Source of the DNA: Ensifer canadensis
GTDB lineage: Bacteria; Pseudomonadota; Alphaproteobacteria; Rhizobiales; Rhizobiaceae
NCBI RefSeq assembly: GCF_017488845.2
Contig: NZ_CP083371.1
Location: 434,001 to 498,000 of the forward strand
Reading direction: 5' to 3'
DNA length: 64,000 nucleotides
Positions 56,561 through 64,000 of this stretch are shown here, piece after piece. Numbering within the stretch: position 1 is the stretch's first letter; every line of letters starts with the position of its first letter. A program made the position numbers and the translations under genes. The notes beneath the pieces are model-generated. The model had not been told where the DNA came from, made no database searches, and saw only the letters and a list, made by a program, of their open reading frames with translations.

Positions 56561-58108
56561 ATGATATCGCAGCCGGTCCTTCAGGTCCGCAACGTCACCA
56601 AGCACTTCGGGGCTGTGAAGGCGCTGACCAATGTGGATTTCAACCTCGAAAAGGGCGAGATCCATGCACTTTGCGGCGAGAACGGCGCCGGCAAATCCAC
56701 GCTCATGAACATCATCGCCGGCGTGCTGCAGCCGAACGAGGGCGAAATCCTCGTCGACGGCACGCCGACGAAGATCTTATCGCCGGCCGCAGCTCAGTCG
56801 CTCGGTATCGGTCTTGTCCACCAGGAGATCGCGCTCTGCCCGGACGCGACGGTGGCGGAAAACATGTTCATGGCCGCGACAAACCGGCGGCGCTCGCCGC
56901 TGATGAACTACGCGTCGCTTGCCCGCGATGCGCAAGCCGTGATGAACCGGCTGGCGCCGATCGACGTGCGCCGCAAGGTCGCCGACCTTACCATTTCCAG
57001 CCAGCAGCTGGTCGAGATCGCCAAGGCGCTGACGCTCGATTGCCGGGTGCTGATCCTCGACGAGCCGACGGCGGCGCTGACGGAGGCCGAAGCGCAAGCG
57101 CTTTTCGGCATCATCCGCGACCTGAAGGCCGCAGGCATTTCCATCATCTATATCAGCCATCGCATGGCCGAAATCTTCAGCCTGTGCGACCGGGTCACCG
57201 TTTTTCGCGACGGCCGCCACGTCTCGACGGAGCACATTGCCGATGTGACGCCCGATGATGTCGTTCGCCGCATGGTCGGCCGCGAGATCACGCAGCTCTA
57301 TCCGCCGAAGCAGGCACAAGGCGAACAGTCCGGCGAGGTCATCCTGTCGGTTCGGGGTCTCAGCGACGGCGAACGCATTCATGATGTCGCCTTCGACCTG
57401 CGCAAAGGAGAAATTCTGGGGATAGGCGGGCTGATCGGCTCCGGCCGCACCGAGATCGCCGAGGCGATCTGCGGGTTGCGCCGGAAGGTTCGCGGCGACG
57501 TGCTGCTGCACGGCAAGAAGCAGACGATCGGCAACTACAGAAACGCGGTCGACGCCGGCATCGTCTACCTCTCGGAGGATCGCAAGGGCTCCGGCGTGTT
57601 CGTCGACATGTCGATCGCTCAGAACATTTCGGTGCTGGATCTGAAGACGCTGACCGGGCCGCTCGGCTTGATGAACGCGAAGGCGGAAGCGGACCTCGCC
57701 CGCGATTTCACCCGGCGGCTCGGCGTGCGCATGGGCGGTATCGCCATGCCGGTATCGTCGCTCTCGGGCGGCAACCAGCAGAAGGTGGCCATCGCCAAGC
57801 AGCTCGCGGTGCGGCCGAAGGTCATTCTCATGGACGAACCGACGCGCGGCATCGACGTCGGCGCCAAATCGGAAATTCACCGCCTGTTGCGCGATCTCGC
57901 GTGCTCGGGCATCGGCATCGTCGTCATCTCGTCGGAACTGCCTGAACTTCTGGGGCTGTGCGACCGGGTGCTGGTTGTGCGCGAGGGCGGCATTGCCGGC
58001 GAACTCGGCGAGGCCGAGATGACGGAGGAGGCGGTGATCCGCCTTGCCTCCGGGGTCGGGCAGCACGGCGAACCACAGAAAATCAAGGCGGCCGAGCATG
58101 TTGCCTGA
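56561..58108 (+). CDS. Ribose-type ABC importer ATPase (tandem domains)
   Basis: A 515-residue RbsA-like tandem ATPase. Domain 1: GENGAGKST (about 39-47), [15 protein letters not shown] signature region and [10 protein letters not shown]. Domain 2: degenerate Walker [10 protein letters not shown], signature LSGGNQQ and LMDEPTRG. Start ATG at 56561 has GGAGAAGG upstream; the GTG/ATG six codons earlier is less well placed. It is followed 28 bases later by the permease. Confidence 0.92.
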   Translation: MISQPVLQVRNVTKHFGAVKALTNVDFNLEKGEIHALCGENGAGKSTLMNIIAGVLQPNEGEILVDGTPTKILSPAAAQSLGIGLVHQEIALCPDATVAENMFMAATNRRRSPLMNYASLARDAQAVMNRLAPIDVRRKVADLTISSQQLVEIAKALTLDCRVLILDEPTAALTEAEAQALFGIIRDLKAAGISIIYISHRMAEIFSLCDRVTVFRDGRHVSTEHIADVTPDDVVRRMVGREITQLYPPKQAQGEQSGEVILSVRGLSDGERIHDVAFDLRKGEILGIGGLIGSGRTEIAEAICGLRRKVRGDVLLHGKKQTIGNYRNAVDAGIVYLSEDRKGSGVFVDMSIAQNISVLDLKTLTGPLGLMNAKAEADLARDFTRRLGVRMGGIAMPVSSLSGGNQQKVAIAKQLAVRPKVILMDEPTRGIDVGAKSEIHRLLRDLACSGIGIVVISSELPELLGLCDRVLVVREGGIAGELGEAEMTEEAVIRLASGVGQHGEPQKIKAAEHVA

Positions 58109-58136
58109 AACAAGCAGACGGAATGGGGAGGCGGAA

Positions 58137-59126
58137 ATGGCAGTCGATACGGTGGTTGCAACGCAGGTTCAGGTTCCGGCCTGGCGACGGATCGGCACAA
58201 TGCGCGAGGCTGGGCTGATCGCCATCATTCTTGCGCTCGGCATCGTCATGAGCTTTGCCTCGCCACACTTTCTCACCTTCGGCAACATGCGCGCGATGCT
58301 GATGAGCTTCTCGGTCGAAGGCATCGTCGTTGTCGGCATGACGATCCTCTTGATCGTCGGCGGTATCGATCTCGCAGTCGGCTCGGTCGTCTGCTTCGCC
58401 ATGGTGCTCGCGGGGTCGCTGTTCCTCGCCGGGGTCGATCCATGGACGGCCTCGCTCTTCGGGATCCTCGCTAGCAGCCTCATCGGCGCCATAATGGGCT
58501 TCTTCGTCACCGTGGTCGGGCTCAACCATTTCATCACGTCGCTTGCGGCAATGGTGATCGTGCGCGGGCTTTGCCTGGTCATCACCAAGGGCACACCGCT
58601 GTCGCTGTTCACCATGCCGGCATCGTTCAAAGCCGTCGGCCAAGGCACCTTCCATGGCGTGCCTTATGTCATCCTGATCTTCGTCGCCGTCGTGATCCTG
58701 TTCGACTTCCTGCTGCGCCGGGCGACCGCATTTCGCAAGGTGTTCTACACCGGCAGCAACGAGAAGGCGGCGCTCTATTCCGGCATCAAGACCAAGCAGG
58801 TGAAGTTCTGGGTGACAGTGCTCTGCTCAACACTCGCCGGTGTCGCCGGCGTCATCTACATGTCGCGCTTCGGCGCTGCCACGCCCACCTTCGGCGTCGG
58901 CATGGAGCTCAACATCATCGCGGCTGCGGTGATCGGCGGGGCGTCGCTGAATGGCGGCTCGGGCACGATCCTCGGCGCCATCCTCGGCATCGCCCTGTTG
59001 TCGGTGGTCACCAGTTCGCTGATCCTGCTCGACGTCTCGGTCTATTGGCAGGATATGATCAAGGGCTGCATTCTGCTTGCCGCCGTCTCCATCGATCATT
59101 TCCTGCACAAGCGGAAGGCCATCTGA
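58137..59126 (+). CDS. Ribose-type ABC importer permease
   Basis: A 329-residue RbsC-like permease with about nine helices. GGIDLAVGSVVCFAMVLAGS and GGASLNGGSGTILGAILG are diagnostic. The start follows GGGGAGGCGGAA. Only one permease gene is present, so the channel is a homodimer, unlike the two-permease Lsr (autoinducer-2) importers. The SorC gene starts three bases after its stop. Confidence 0.9.
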   Translation: MAVDTVVATQVQVPAWRRIGTMREAGLIAIILALGIVMSFASPHFLTFGNMRAMLMSFSVEGIVVVGMTILLIVGGIDLAVGSVVCFAMVLAGSLFLAGVDPWTASLFGILASSLIGAIMGFFVTVVGLNHFITSLAAMVIVRGLCLVITKGTPLSLFTMPASFKAVGQGTFHGVPYVILIFVAVVILFDFLLRRATAFRKVFYTGSNEKAALYSGIKTKQVKFWVTVLCSTLAGVAGVIYMSRFGAATPTFGVGMELNIIAAAVIGGASLNGGSGTILGAILGIALLSVVTSSLILLDVSVYWQDMIKGCILLAAVSIDHFLHKRKAI

Positions 59127-59128
59127 AC

Positions 59129-60139
59129 ATGCCGATCGCCAAGCCCAATCAGAACCTCATTTCCAGTGCACGCGAGGAACTCGTCGTTGCCCGGCAGATG
59201 CATCAGGCACTGGTGCTGCACTTCCTCGAAGGCCTGACGCAGTCGCAGATTGCCGATCGCCTCGGCATCTCGCAGCCGACGGTCAACCGCCTGATCAAGC
59301 GCGGACGCCAGCTCGGCCTGGTTGAAATCAAGATCAAGTCGCCCGTCGAACCGCTGGTCGACATGGAGGAGCAATTGCTTGCGCTTGGCGGCATCAGCCG
59401 CGCCGTCGTTGTTCCCACCGTCTCCGACAACCAGCAGACGGCGCTGCAGGCGGTGGGCGAGGCTGCGGCCCGGCTGCTGATGGAAGAGATCGCCGACGGC
59501 GACACCATCTGCATCACCGGCGGCAAGGGCGTCAGCGCCGTCGTTGCCGGTCTGCACCCGTCACGGCGCCTGGATGTCGAGGTGATCCCGGCGACCGGCT
59601 GCGTGCAGGGCAAGCACTATACCGACGTCAACCACGTCTCGACCCTCCTGGCGGATCGGCTCGGCGGCAGGTCCTATCAGATCCATGCGCCGCTCTTTGC
59701 CGACAGTGCCGCGGAGCGCGCCATGCTGATCAACATGCGCTCGGTGGCCGACGTGTTCAAGCGCGCCAGGGAAGCCAAGGTCGCGATCGTCGGCATCGGC
59801 TCGATCCTTTCCGACGATTCGAGCTACTACGACCTGCACCCGTCTTCGAGCACCGATCGTGACGCGATCAAACGCTCCGGCGCAAGCTGCGAACTGCTTG
59901 CGCACCTGCTCGACGACCAGGGACGGGTCTGCGACTACAGCCTCAACCGCTCGCTCGTCTCGCTGACGCTCGACGAGTTCGCGTCGATCCCGACCAAGAT
60001 CGGGGTGGCGAGCGGACCGAACAAGGCCGGCCCCATTCTCAGCGTCCTGCGCGGCAGGCATCTCGATACACTCGTGACCGACGAGGCGACCGGCGAGCGC
60101 ATCCTTGCCATGGCAAGCGAAAAGGGACTTTCGGCATGA
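59129..60139 (+). CDS. SorC/DeoR-type sugar-binding transcriptional regulator
   Basis: A 336-residue SorC-family regulator: N-terminal helix-turn-helix EGLTQSQIADRLGISQPTVNRLIKRGRQLG (about 34-63), then a sugar-isomerase-like effector domain with GDTICITGGKGVSAVV, VIPATGCVQG, GIGSI and a C-terminal ASGPNKAGPILSVLRG. Relatives include EryD, LsrR and DeoR/SorC; they bind phosphorylated sugars made by the pathway. It lies inside the operon, overlaps the aldo/keto reductase gene (ATGA), and likely controls it together with a LacI regulator outside. Confidence 0.9.
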   Translation: MPIAKPNQNLISSAREELVVARQMHQALVLHFLEGLTQSQIADRLGISQPTVNRLIKRGRQLGLVEIKIKSPVEPLVDMEEQLLALGGISRAVVVPTVSDNQQTALQAVGEAAARLLMEEIADGDTICITGGKGVSAVVAGLHPSRRLDVEVIPATGCVQGKHYTDVNHVSTLLADRLGGRSYQIHAPLFADSAAERAMLINMRSVADVFKRAREAKVAIVGIGSILSDDSSYYDLHPSSSTDRDAIKRSGASCELLAHLLDDQGRVCDYSLNRSLVSLTLDEFASIPTKIGVASGPNKAGPILSVLRGRHLDTLVTDEATGERILAMASEKGLSA

Positions 60140-61131
60140 GCAATGAACAGTTGACGCGCGAGATCGGCCGCACCGGTGTCAAGGCATCCGCCGTCGGGCT
60201 CGGCACCTGGGCGATCGGCGGCTGGATGTGGGGCGGAACGGACGAAGGCGAATCGATCGCCGCGATCCAGGCCTCGCTCGATGCCGGCGTGACCCTAATC
60301 GATACGGCTCCCGCCTATGGTCTCGGGCGTTCGGAGGAAATCGTCGGCAAGGCGTTGGCCGGCCGCCGCGACAAGGCGGTGATCGCAACCAAATGCGGCC
60401 TCGTCTGGCATACGACGAAGGGGCGTCATTTCTTCGACCAGGACGGAAAGCCTGTTCATCGCTACCTCGGTCGCGACGCCATCGTTCACGAGGTCGAAGA
60501 GAGCCTGAAACGGCTCGGGACGGACTATATCGACCTCTACATCACCCATTGGCAGGACCCAACCACGCCGATCGAGGAGACGGTGCGGGCGCTGGAAGAC
60601 CTGAAGAATGCCGGCAAGATCCGCGCGATAGGCGCCAGCAACGTCGACCGGTCCGAGCTGGAAGCCTATATCGCCACCGGCCGCCTCGACGCGATCCAGG
60701 AGCGTTTCAGCATGATCGATCGCGAGATCGAGGCGGAACTGTTGCCGCTGACGACTGCCAACGGTGTCGCCACGCTCAGCTATTCCTCGCTTGCCCTGGG
60801 CCTCTTGTCCGGTACCGTCGGCCCGGACCGGGTGTTTGCCGGAGACGATCAGCGCCGCGACAACCCGCGCTTCTCCGTCGGTAACCGTGAGAAGGCGACG
60901 GCCTTTGCCGAGGCGATACGGCCCATCGCCGAAAAGCATGCGGCCAGCATAGCCCAGACGGTCATTGCATGGACGCTTGCCCAGCCCGGCGTGACCTTTG
61001 CGTTGTGCGGCGCGCGCAATCCGGCGCAGGCGCTCGACAACGCCCGTGCAGGCACAATCCGGCTCGACGGCCAGGACCTCGCGGCGATCGATGAAGCGAT
61101 AGCGGCGAAGCTCGCTCACATGGATAGGTAA
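60136..61131 (+). CDS. Aldo/keto reductase
   Basis: A 331-residue AKR: GLGTWAIGGWMWGG at the N-terminus, DTAPAYGLGRSEEIVGKAL with the catalytic Asp and Tyr, ATKCGL with the catalytic Lys, and ITHWQDP in the position of the fourth catalytic residue (His). It should interconvert a sugar aldehyde or ketone and a polyol with NADPH. It overlaps the SorC gene by four bases and is followed by the GlpD-like dehydrogenase. The exact substrate is unknown. Confidence 0.9.
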   Translation: MSNEQLTREIGRTGVKASAVGLGTWAIGGWMWGGTDEGESIAAIQASLDAGVTLIDTAPAYGLGRSEEIVGKALAGRRDKAVIATKCGLVWHTTKGRHFFDQDGKPVHRYLGRDAIVHEVEESLKRLGTDYIDLYITHWQDPTTPIEETVRALEDLKNAGKIRAIGASNVDRSELEAYIATGRLDAIQERFSMIDREIEAELLPLTTANGVATLSYSSLALGLLSGTVGPDRVFAGDDQRRDNPRFSVGNREKATAFAEAIRPIAEKHAASIAQTVIAWTLAQPGVTFALCGARNPAQALDNARAGTIRLDGQDLAAIDEAIAAKLAHMDR

Positions 61132-61142
61132 CGGACGCCATC

Positions 61143-62891
61143 ATGAACCGAGAAGAGATTTTTGACGGGCTCCGCCAGAGCCCGAAGGTGGACGTCTGCG
61201 TCCTCGGCGGCGGCATCAACGGCCTCAGCGTGTTTCGCGAGCTGGCGCTGCAGGGCGTCAATGTCGTGCTCGTCGAGAAACACGATTTCTGTTCCGGCGC
61301 CAGCGCCGCGCTGTCGCGCATGGTTCATGGCGGATTGCGCTATCTCGAAAACGGCGAATTCAGCCTGGTGCGGGAATCGCTTGTCGAGCGCGACCGGCTC
61401 CTTCGCAACGCGCCGCACTATGTCGGTCCACTACCGACGACGGTTCCCGTGTTCGACGTGTTCTCCGGCATCGCCAACGGCGCGGTCCGGTTCCTTGGCT
61501 TGAGCCGGCGGCCGAGCCGCCGTGGCGCCGTCGTCATCAAGGCGGGGCTTGCGATCTACGATTTCCTGACGCGCAAGCGCGCCATGATGCCCCGCCACGA
61601 GTTTCGCGGCCGGCGCGCGACGCTTGGCCGATGGCCGGCGCTCAATCCCGCGATCAAGAATTCCGCGACCTATTATGACGCCTGGGTCAGTCAGCCCGAG
61701 CGCCTCGGCATCGAACTGCTTGAGGATGGGCTGTCGGCTGGCATCCATGCGCGCGCCGTCAACTATGCCGAGCTGAAGCTGGTAGCTCCGGGGTGCTATG
61801 CCGTCAGAGACAATATCGCCGGCACGGAGGTCTTGATCGAGCCGACCGTGATCATCAACGCCACCGGCGGCTGGATCGACATCGCCAATCAGAGCCTGTT
61901 TTCCGAACCGGCCCGGCCGGCACCGTTGATGGGCGGCACCAAAGGGTCGCATCTGATCATCGACAACGACGATCTGACCCGCGCGCTCGATGGACACATG
62001 ATCTACTACGAGAATGAGGACGGGCGCATCTGCATCCTGTTTCCCTATCTCGGCAAGGTTCTGGTCGGCTCCACCGACATTCGCGTCGACGATCCGGAAA
62101 CCGTGCGCTGCGAGACGGCGGAACGGGACTACATCCTGCAGTCGCTCGCTTTCGTCCTGCCGACGATCAAGGTTCGTCCCGATGAGATCGCCTTCCAGTT
62201 TTCCGGGGTCCGGCCGCTGCCGGCGAGCAAGGACAGTTTTACCGGCCGCATCCCGCGCGATCACTATTGTACCTTCGTCGAGACCGCCGATGCCGGGCCG
62301 CCGGTCTTATGCATGATCGGTGGCAAATGGACGACCTTCCGCTCCTTCGGAGAGCTGGCTGCCGATCTTGTGCTCGAACGACTGGATCAGCCTCGCCGCG
62401 TGGCCACGGCCGATCGGGCGATTGGTGGCGGCCGGGATTTTCCCGCCGACCGGGAAGCCTGGATTGCGCGGGTCGCCTCGGCGGCGGCCCTTGCGCCGAC
62501 GCGCGTCGCCACGCTCTTTGAGCGCTATGGCACGGATGCCGAGCGCATCGCCGCCTTCGTCGCTGCCGCGCCCGACGCTCCGCTTCCGCATCCTGATTAT
62601 TCGACCCGCGAAATCCAGTTCCTGATCCGCAGCGAGAAGGTCGAACAACTCGACGACCTCTTGCTTCGGCGCACGACCCTGGCGATCACCGGCGAGCTTT
62701 CGCTCGAAATGACGGACGCCGTGCTCGCATTGCTCGCGGCCGAAAAGCACTGGCCAGTGGCCCGCCAGGCGCTTGAACGCGCCCGTTTTCTCACCCTTCT
62801 CCTCGAACGCCACGGCGTCGATGAAGACATGCTTTCCGCACGGAACGAACAAAGGAGTGCATTATGCGAAACAACCGCAAGGTCCGGATGA
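61143..62891 (+). CDS. GlpD-like FAD-dependent polyol-phosphate dehydrogenase
   Basis: A 582-residue protein of the aerobic glycerol-3-phosphate dehydrogenase family. FAD binding: VDVCVLGGGINGLSVFRELALQGVNVVLVEK (about 16-46). GlpD landmarks include SRMVHGGLRYLENGEFSLVRESL, GGTKGSHLI, LFPYLGKVLVGSTD and IGGKWTTFR, with a C-terminal helical domain. Homologues also act on erythritol-4-phosphate (EryB). With an FGGY kinase downstream, a phosphorylated polyol is the probable substrate. It starts 12 bases after the AKR stop and overlaps the aldolase by 28 bases. Confidence 0.9.
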   Translation: MNREEIFDGLRQSPKVDVCVLGGGINGLSVFRELALQGVNVVLVEKHDFCSGASAALSRMVHGGLRYLENGEFSLVRESLVERDRLLRNAPHYVGPLPTTVPVFDVFSGIANGAVRFLGLSRRPSRRGAVVIKAGLAIYDFLTRKRAMMPRHEFRGRRATLGRWPALNPAIKNSATYYDAWVSQPERLGIELLEDGLSAGIHARAVNYAELKLVAPGCYAVRDNIAGTEVLIEPTVIINATGGWIDIANQSLFSEPARPAPLMGGTKGSHLIIDNDDLTRALDGHMIYYENEDGRICILFPYLGKVLVGSTDIRVDDPETVRCETAERDYILQSLAFVLPTIKVRPDEIAFQFSGVRPLPASKDSFTGRIPRDHYCTFVETADAGPPVLCMIGGKWTTFRSFGELAADLVLERLDQPRRVATADRAIGGGRDFPADREAWIARVASAAALAPTRVATLFERYGTDAERIAAFVAAAPDAPLPHPDYSTREIQFLIRSEKVEQLDDLLLRRTTLAITGELSLEMTDAVLALLAAEKHWPVARQALERARFLTLLLERHGVDEDMLSARNEQRSALCETTARSG

Positions 62892-63706
62892 ACCGTCTTT
62901 TTGGCGCAGGACGCTGCCTGGACGTGGCCATCGACCATGGCGTCTGCAACGAACCGTCGTTCCTCGACGGTCTTGAGAACATGGAATCCGTGGTGAGGGC
63001 CCTGGTCGACGCTAGGCCCGATGCGATCCAGATGAACTATGGCCAGGCCGATCTGCTCCAGGATCTTCCGGGCAAGGACAAGCCGGCTCTGGTCATGCGT
63101 ATCGACATGGGCAACCCGTATAATCGCATCCGCCACCGCGACATGTGGGCTGTGCTGCAGAACGAGGCCGAACCGCTGGTCGGCGCTTTGGAGATGGATG
63201 CCGCCTGCGTGGTCGTCAATCTGTTCATGCTGCCCGACGAACCGGACCTCTTTCGCCAGTGCGTAGCCAACATTTCCCGCGTCCGTGCCGATTGCGAAAA
63301 ATACGGCATGCCGCTGATGATCGAGCCACTGGTCATGCAGCCGGTCACCGAGCGCGGCGGCTACATGGTCGATGGCGATGCGGAAAAAATCGTCACGTTG
63401 ACGCGGCTCGCCCGTGAGATGGGCGCCGATATCGTCAAGGCCGACCCGACGACAAATGCCGAGGATTTCCACCGCGTGGTCGAGGCAGCCCGCTGCCCGG
63501 TTCTGGTGCGCGGCGGCGGCAAGGAGGACCTGCCTGCCGTGTTCGACAAGTCTGCGGCCTTGATGCGGCAGGGCGCTGTGGGCATGGTCTATGGGCGCAA
63601 TATCTACCAGCATGCAAACCCGAGCGCCGTCGTTCGCGGTTTGATGGCCATCGTGCACGATGACGCCGATGGCGCAGCCGCCTTCGCCCTGTATCAGCAA
63701 GGCTGA
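62864..63706 (+). CDS. DhnA/LsrF-type class I aldolase-family protein
   Basis: A 280-residue (beta/alpha)8 protein of the DhnA/DeoC/FbaB-like group: GRCLDVAIDHGV at the N-terminus, MPLMIEPLVMQ, ADIVKADPTT with the likely Schiff-base Lys, CPVLVRGGGKED and GMVYGRNIYQH with the phosphate-binding Gly/Arg. LsrF of the autoinducer-2 pathway and FbaB share this fold. Here it would cleave or rearrange a phosphorylated keto sugar made by the preceding dehydrogenase. The ATG follows AAAGGAG and overlaps the GlpD-like gene, indicating coupling. Confidence 0.88.
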   Translation: MRNNRKVRMNRLFGAGRCLDVAIDHGVCNEPSFLDGLENMESVVRALVDARPDAIQMNYGQADLLQDLPGKDKPALVMRIDMGNPYNRIRHRDMWAVLQNEAEPLVGALEMDAACVVVNLFMLPDEPDLFRQCVANISRVRADCEKYGMPLMIEPLVMQPVTERGGYMVDGDAEKIVTLTRLAREMGADIVKADPTTNAEDFHRVVEAARCPVLVRGGGKEDLPAVFDKSAALMRQGAVGMVYGRNIYQHANPSAVVRGLMAIVHDDADGAAAFALYQQG

Positions 63707-63740
63707 GAAAGACGATCCGAACCTTGGGAGGGGTTCTTCA

Positions 63741-64000
63741 ATGGCAGACTATCTTTTAGGACTCGACGCCGGAAACACCGTCATCAAGGCGGTGATTTTC
63801 GACCTTGAGGGCAACGAGATCGCGGCGGCTGCGCAGGAGGGGCACAGCCGGGTTCCGCGGCCCGGGCATGTCGAGCGGGGGCTCGAAGAGCTGTGGACCC
63901 ATGCCCGGGCAGTCATCCGCCAATGCGTCGAACGTGCCGGCATCCGTGCCGAAGAGATCGTGGCGATCGGTTGCGCCGGTCACGGCAACGGCCTTTATGC
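63741..64000 (+). CDS. FGGY-family carbohydrate kinase, N-terminal part (runs off the window)
   Basis: The frame is open from an ATG preceded by GGGAGGGG to the right edge (86 codons). LGLDAGNTVIKAVIFDLEGN is the phosphate 1 loop of FGGY kinases, and HVERGLEELW and GCAGHGNGL follow in the usual order. It should phosphorylate the polyol or sugar imported by this operon, giving the substrate of the GlpD-like dehydrogenase. Its C-terminal half is outside the window. Confidence 0.88.
   Translation, partial: MADYLLGLDAGNTVIKAVIFDLEGNEIAAAAQEGHSRVPRPGHVERGLEELWTHARAVIRQCVERAGIRAEEIVAIGCAGHGNGLY

Noticed and set aside
55466..64000. Autoinducer-2 (lsr) operon
   Set aside because: SorC, LsrF-type and FGGY genes fit, but there is a single permease, no LsrG, and GlpD-like and AKR genes that lsr operons lack.

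Overview
This window looks like a large replicon (chromosome, chromid or megaplasmid) of a Rhizobiaceae member close to Sinorhizobium/Ensifer/Rhizobium. That is inferred from high GC, dense overlapping genes, five solute-binding-protein ABC importer operons, an nrdHIEF ribonucleotide reductase operon and a metE operon under cobalamin riboswitches, and LacI/TetR/SorC/LysR regulators beside their targets. No rRNA, tRNA, CRISPR or insertion sequence was recognised. Assignments come from reading motifs and gene order; no database search was run.

Layout. 1-4756 (minus): ribose-type ABC importer, short-chain polyol dehydrogenase and the start of a DhaK-type kinase, suggesting uptake of a small polyol, its oxidation to a ketose and phosphorylation. 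5058-10029 (plus): HlyD-type adaptor, RbbA-type fused double-ATPase/permease and a second ABC-2 permease, followed by a fragment resembling the end of a phosphoketolase. 10467-12484: pentapeptide-repeat protein, small zinc-ribbon protein and a decayed cyclase/TPR gene. 12937-18712: a giant three-part gene (GMC oxidoreductase, alpha/beta hydrolase, PhoD-type phosphatase) broken by one extra G. 18740-22600: SDR and TetR pair with a shared operator, a serine beta-lactamase-like protein, a truncated YHS protein and an inverted scar of a CoA-transferase gene. 22736-29672 (minus): a LacI-controlled tagatose-type cluster (importer, PfkB kinase, GatZ/KbaZ). 30016-32126: sigma factor, DUF4142 protein, cupredoxin and acylphosphatase. 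32210-34319: TetR and Bcr/CflA-type efflux pump around a nested palindrome.

34423-42378 (minus) holds two adjacent riboswitch-controlled operons, metE plus a double-hotdog thioesterase and nrdHIEF. Both encode cobalamin-independent enzymes, so the region acts as a fallback for low vitamin B12. 42395-48710: DUF1127 protein, LysR regulator, Asp/Glu/hydantoin-type racemase and a polyamine-type ABC importer. 49142-55232: metallophosphoesterase coupled to an Ugp/Mal-type importer and a convergent LacI regulator. 55466-64000 (plus): importer, SorC regulator, aldo/keto reductase, GlpD-like dehydrogenase, DhnA-type aldolase and a partial FGGY kinase, together a complete-looking but unassigned polyol pathway.

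The strongest candidates for something undescribed are the GMC-hydrolase-PhoD megaprotein, the paired B12 riboswitch operons with a shared element downstream of the aptamers and a thioesterase coupled to metE, and the final SorC/GlpD-like/DhnA/FGGY cluster.
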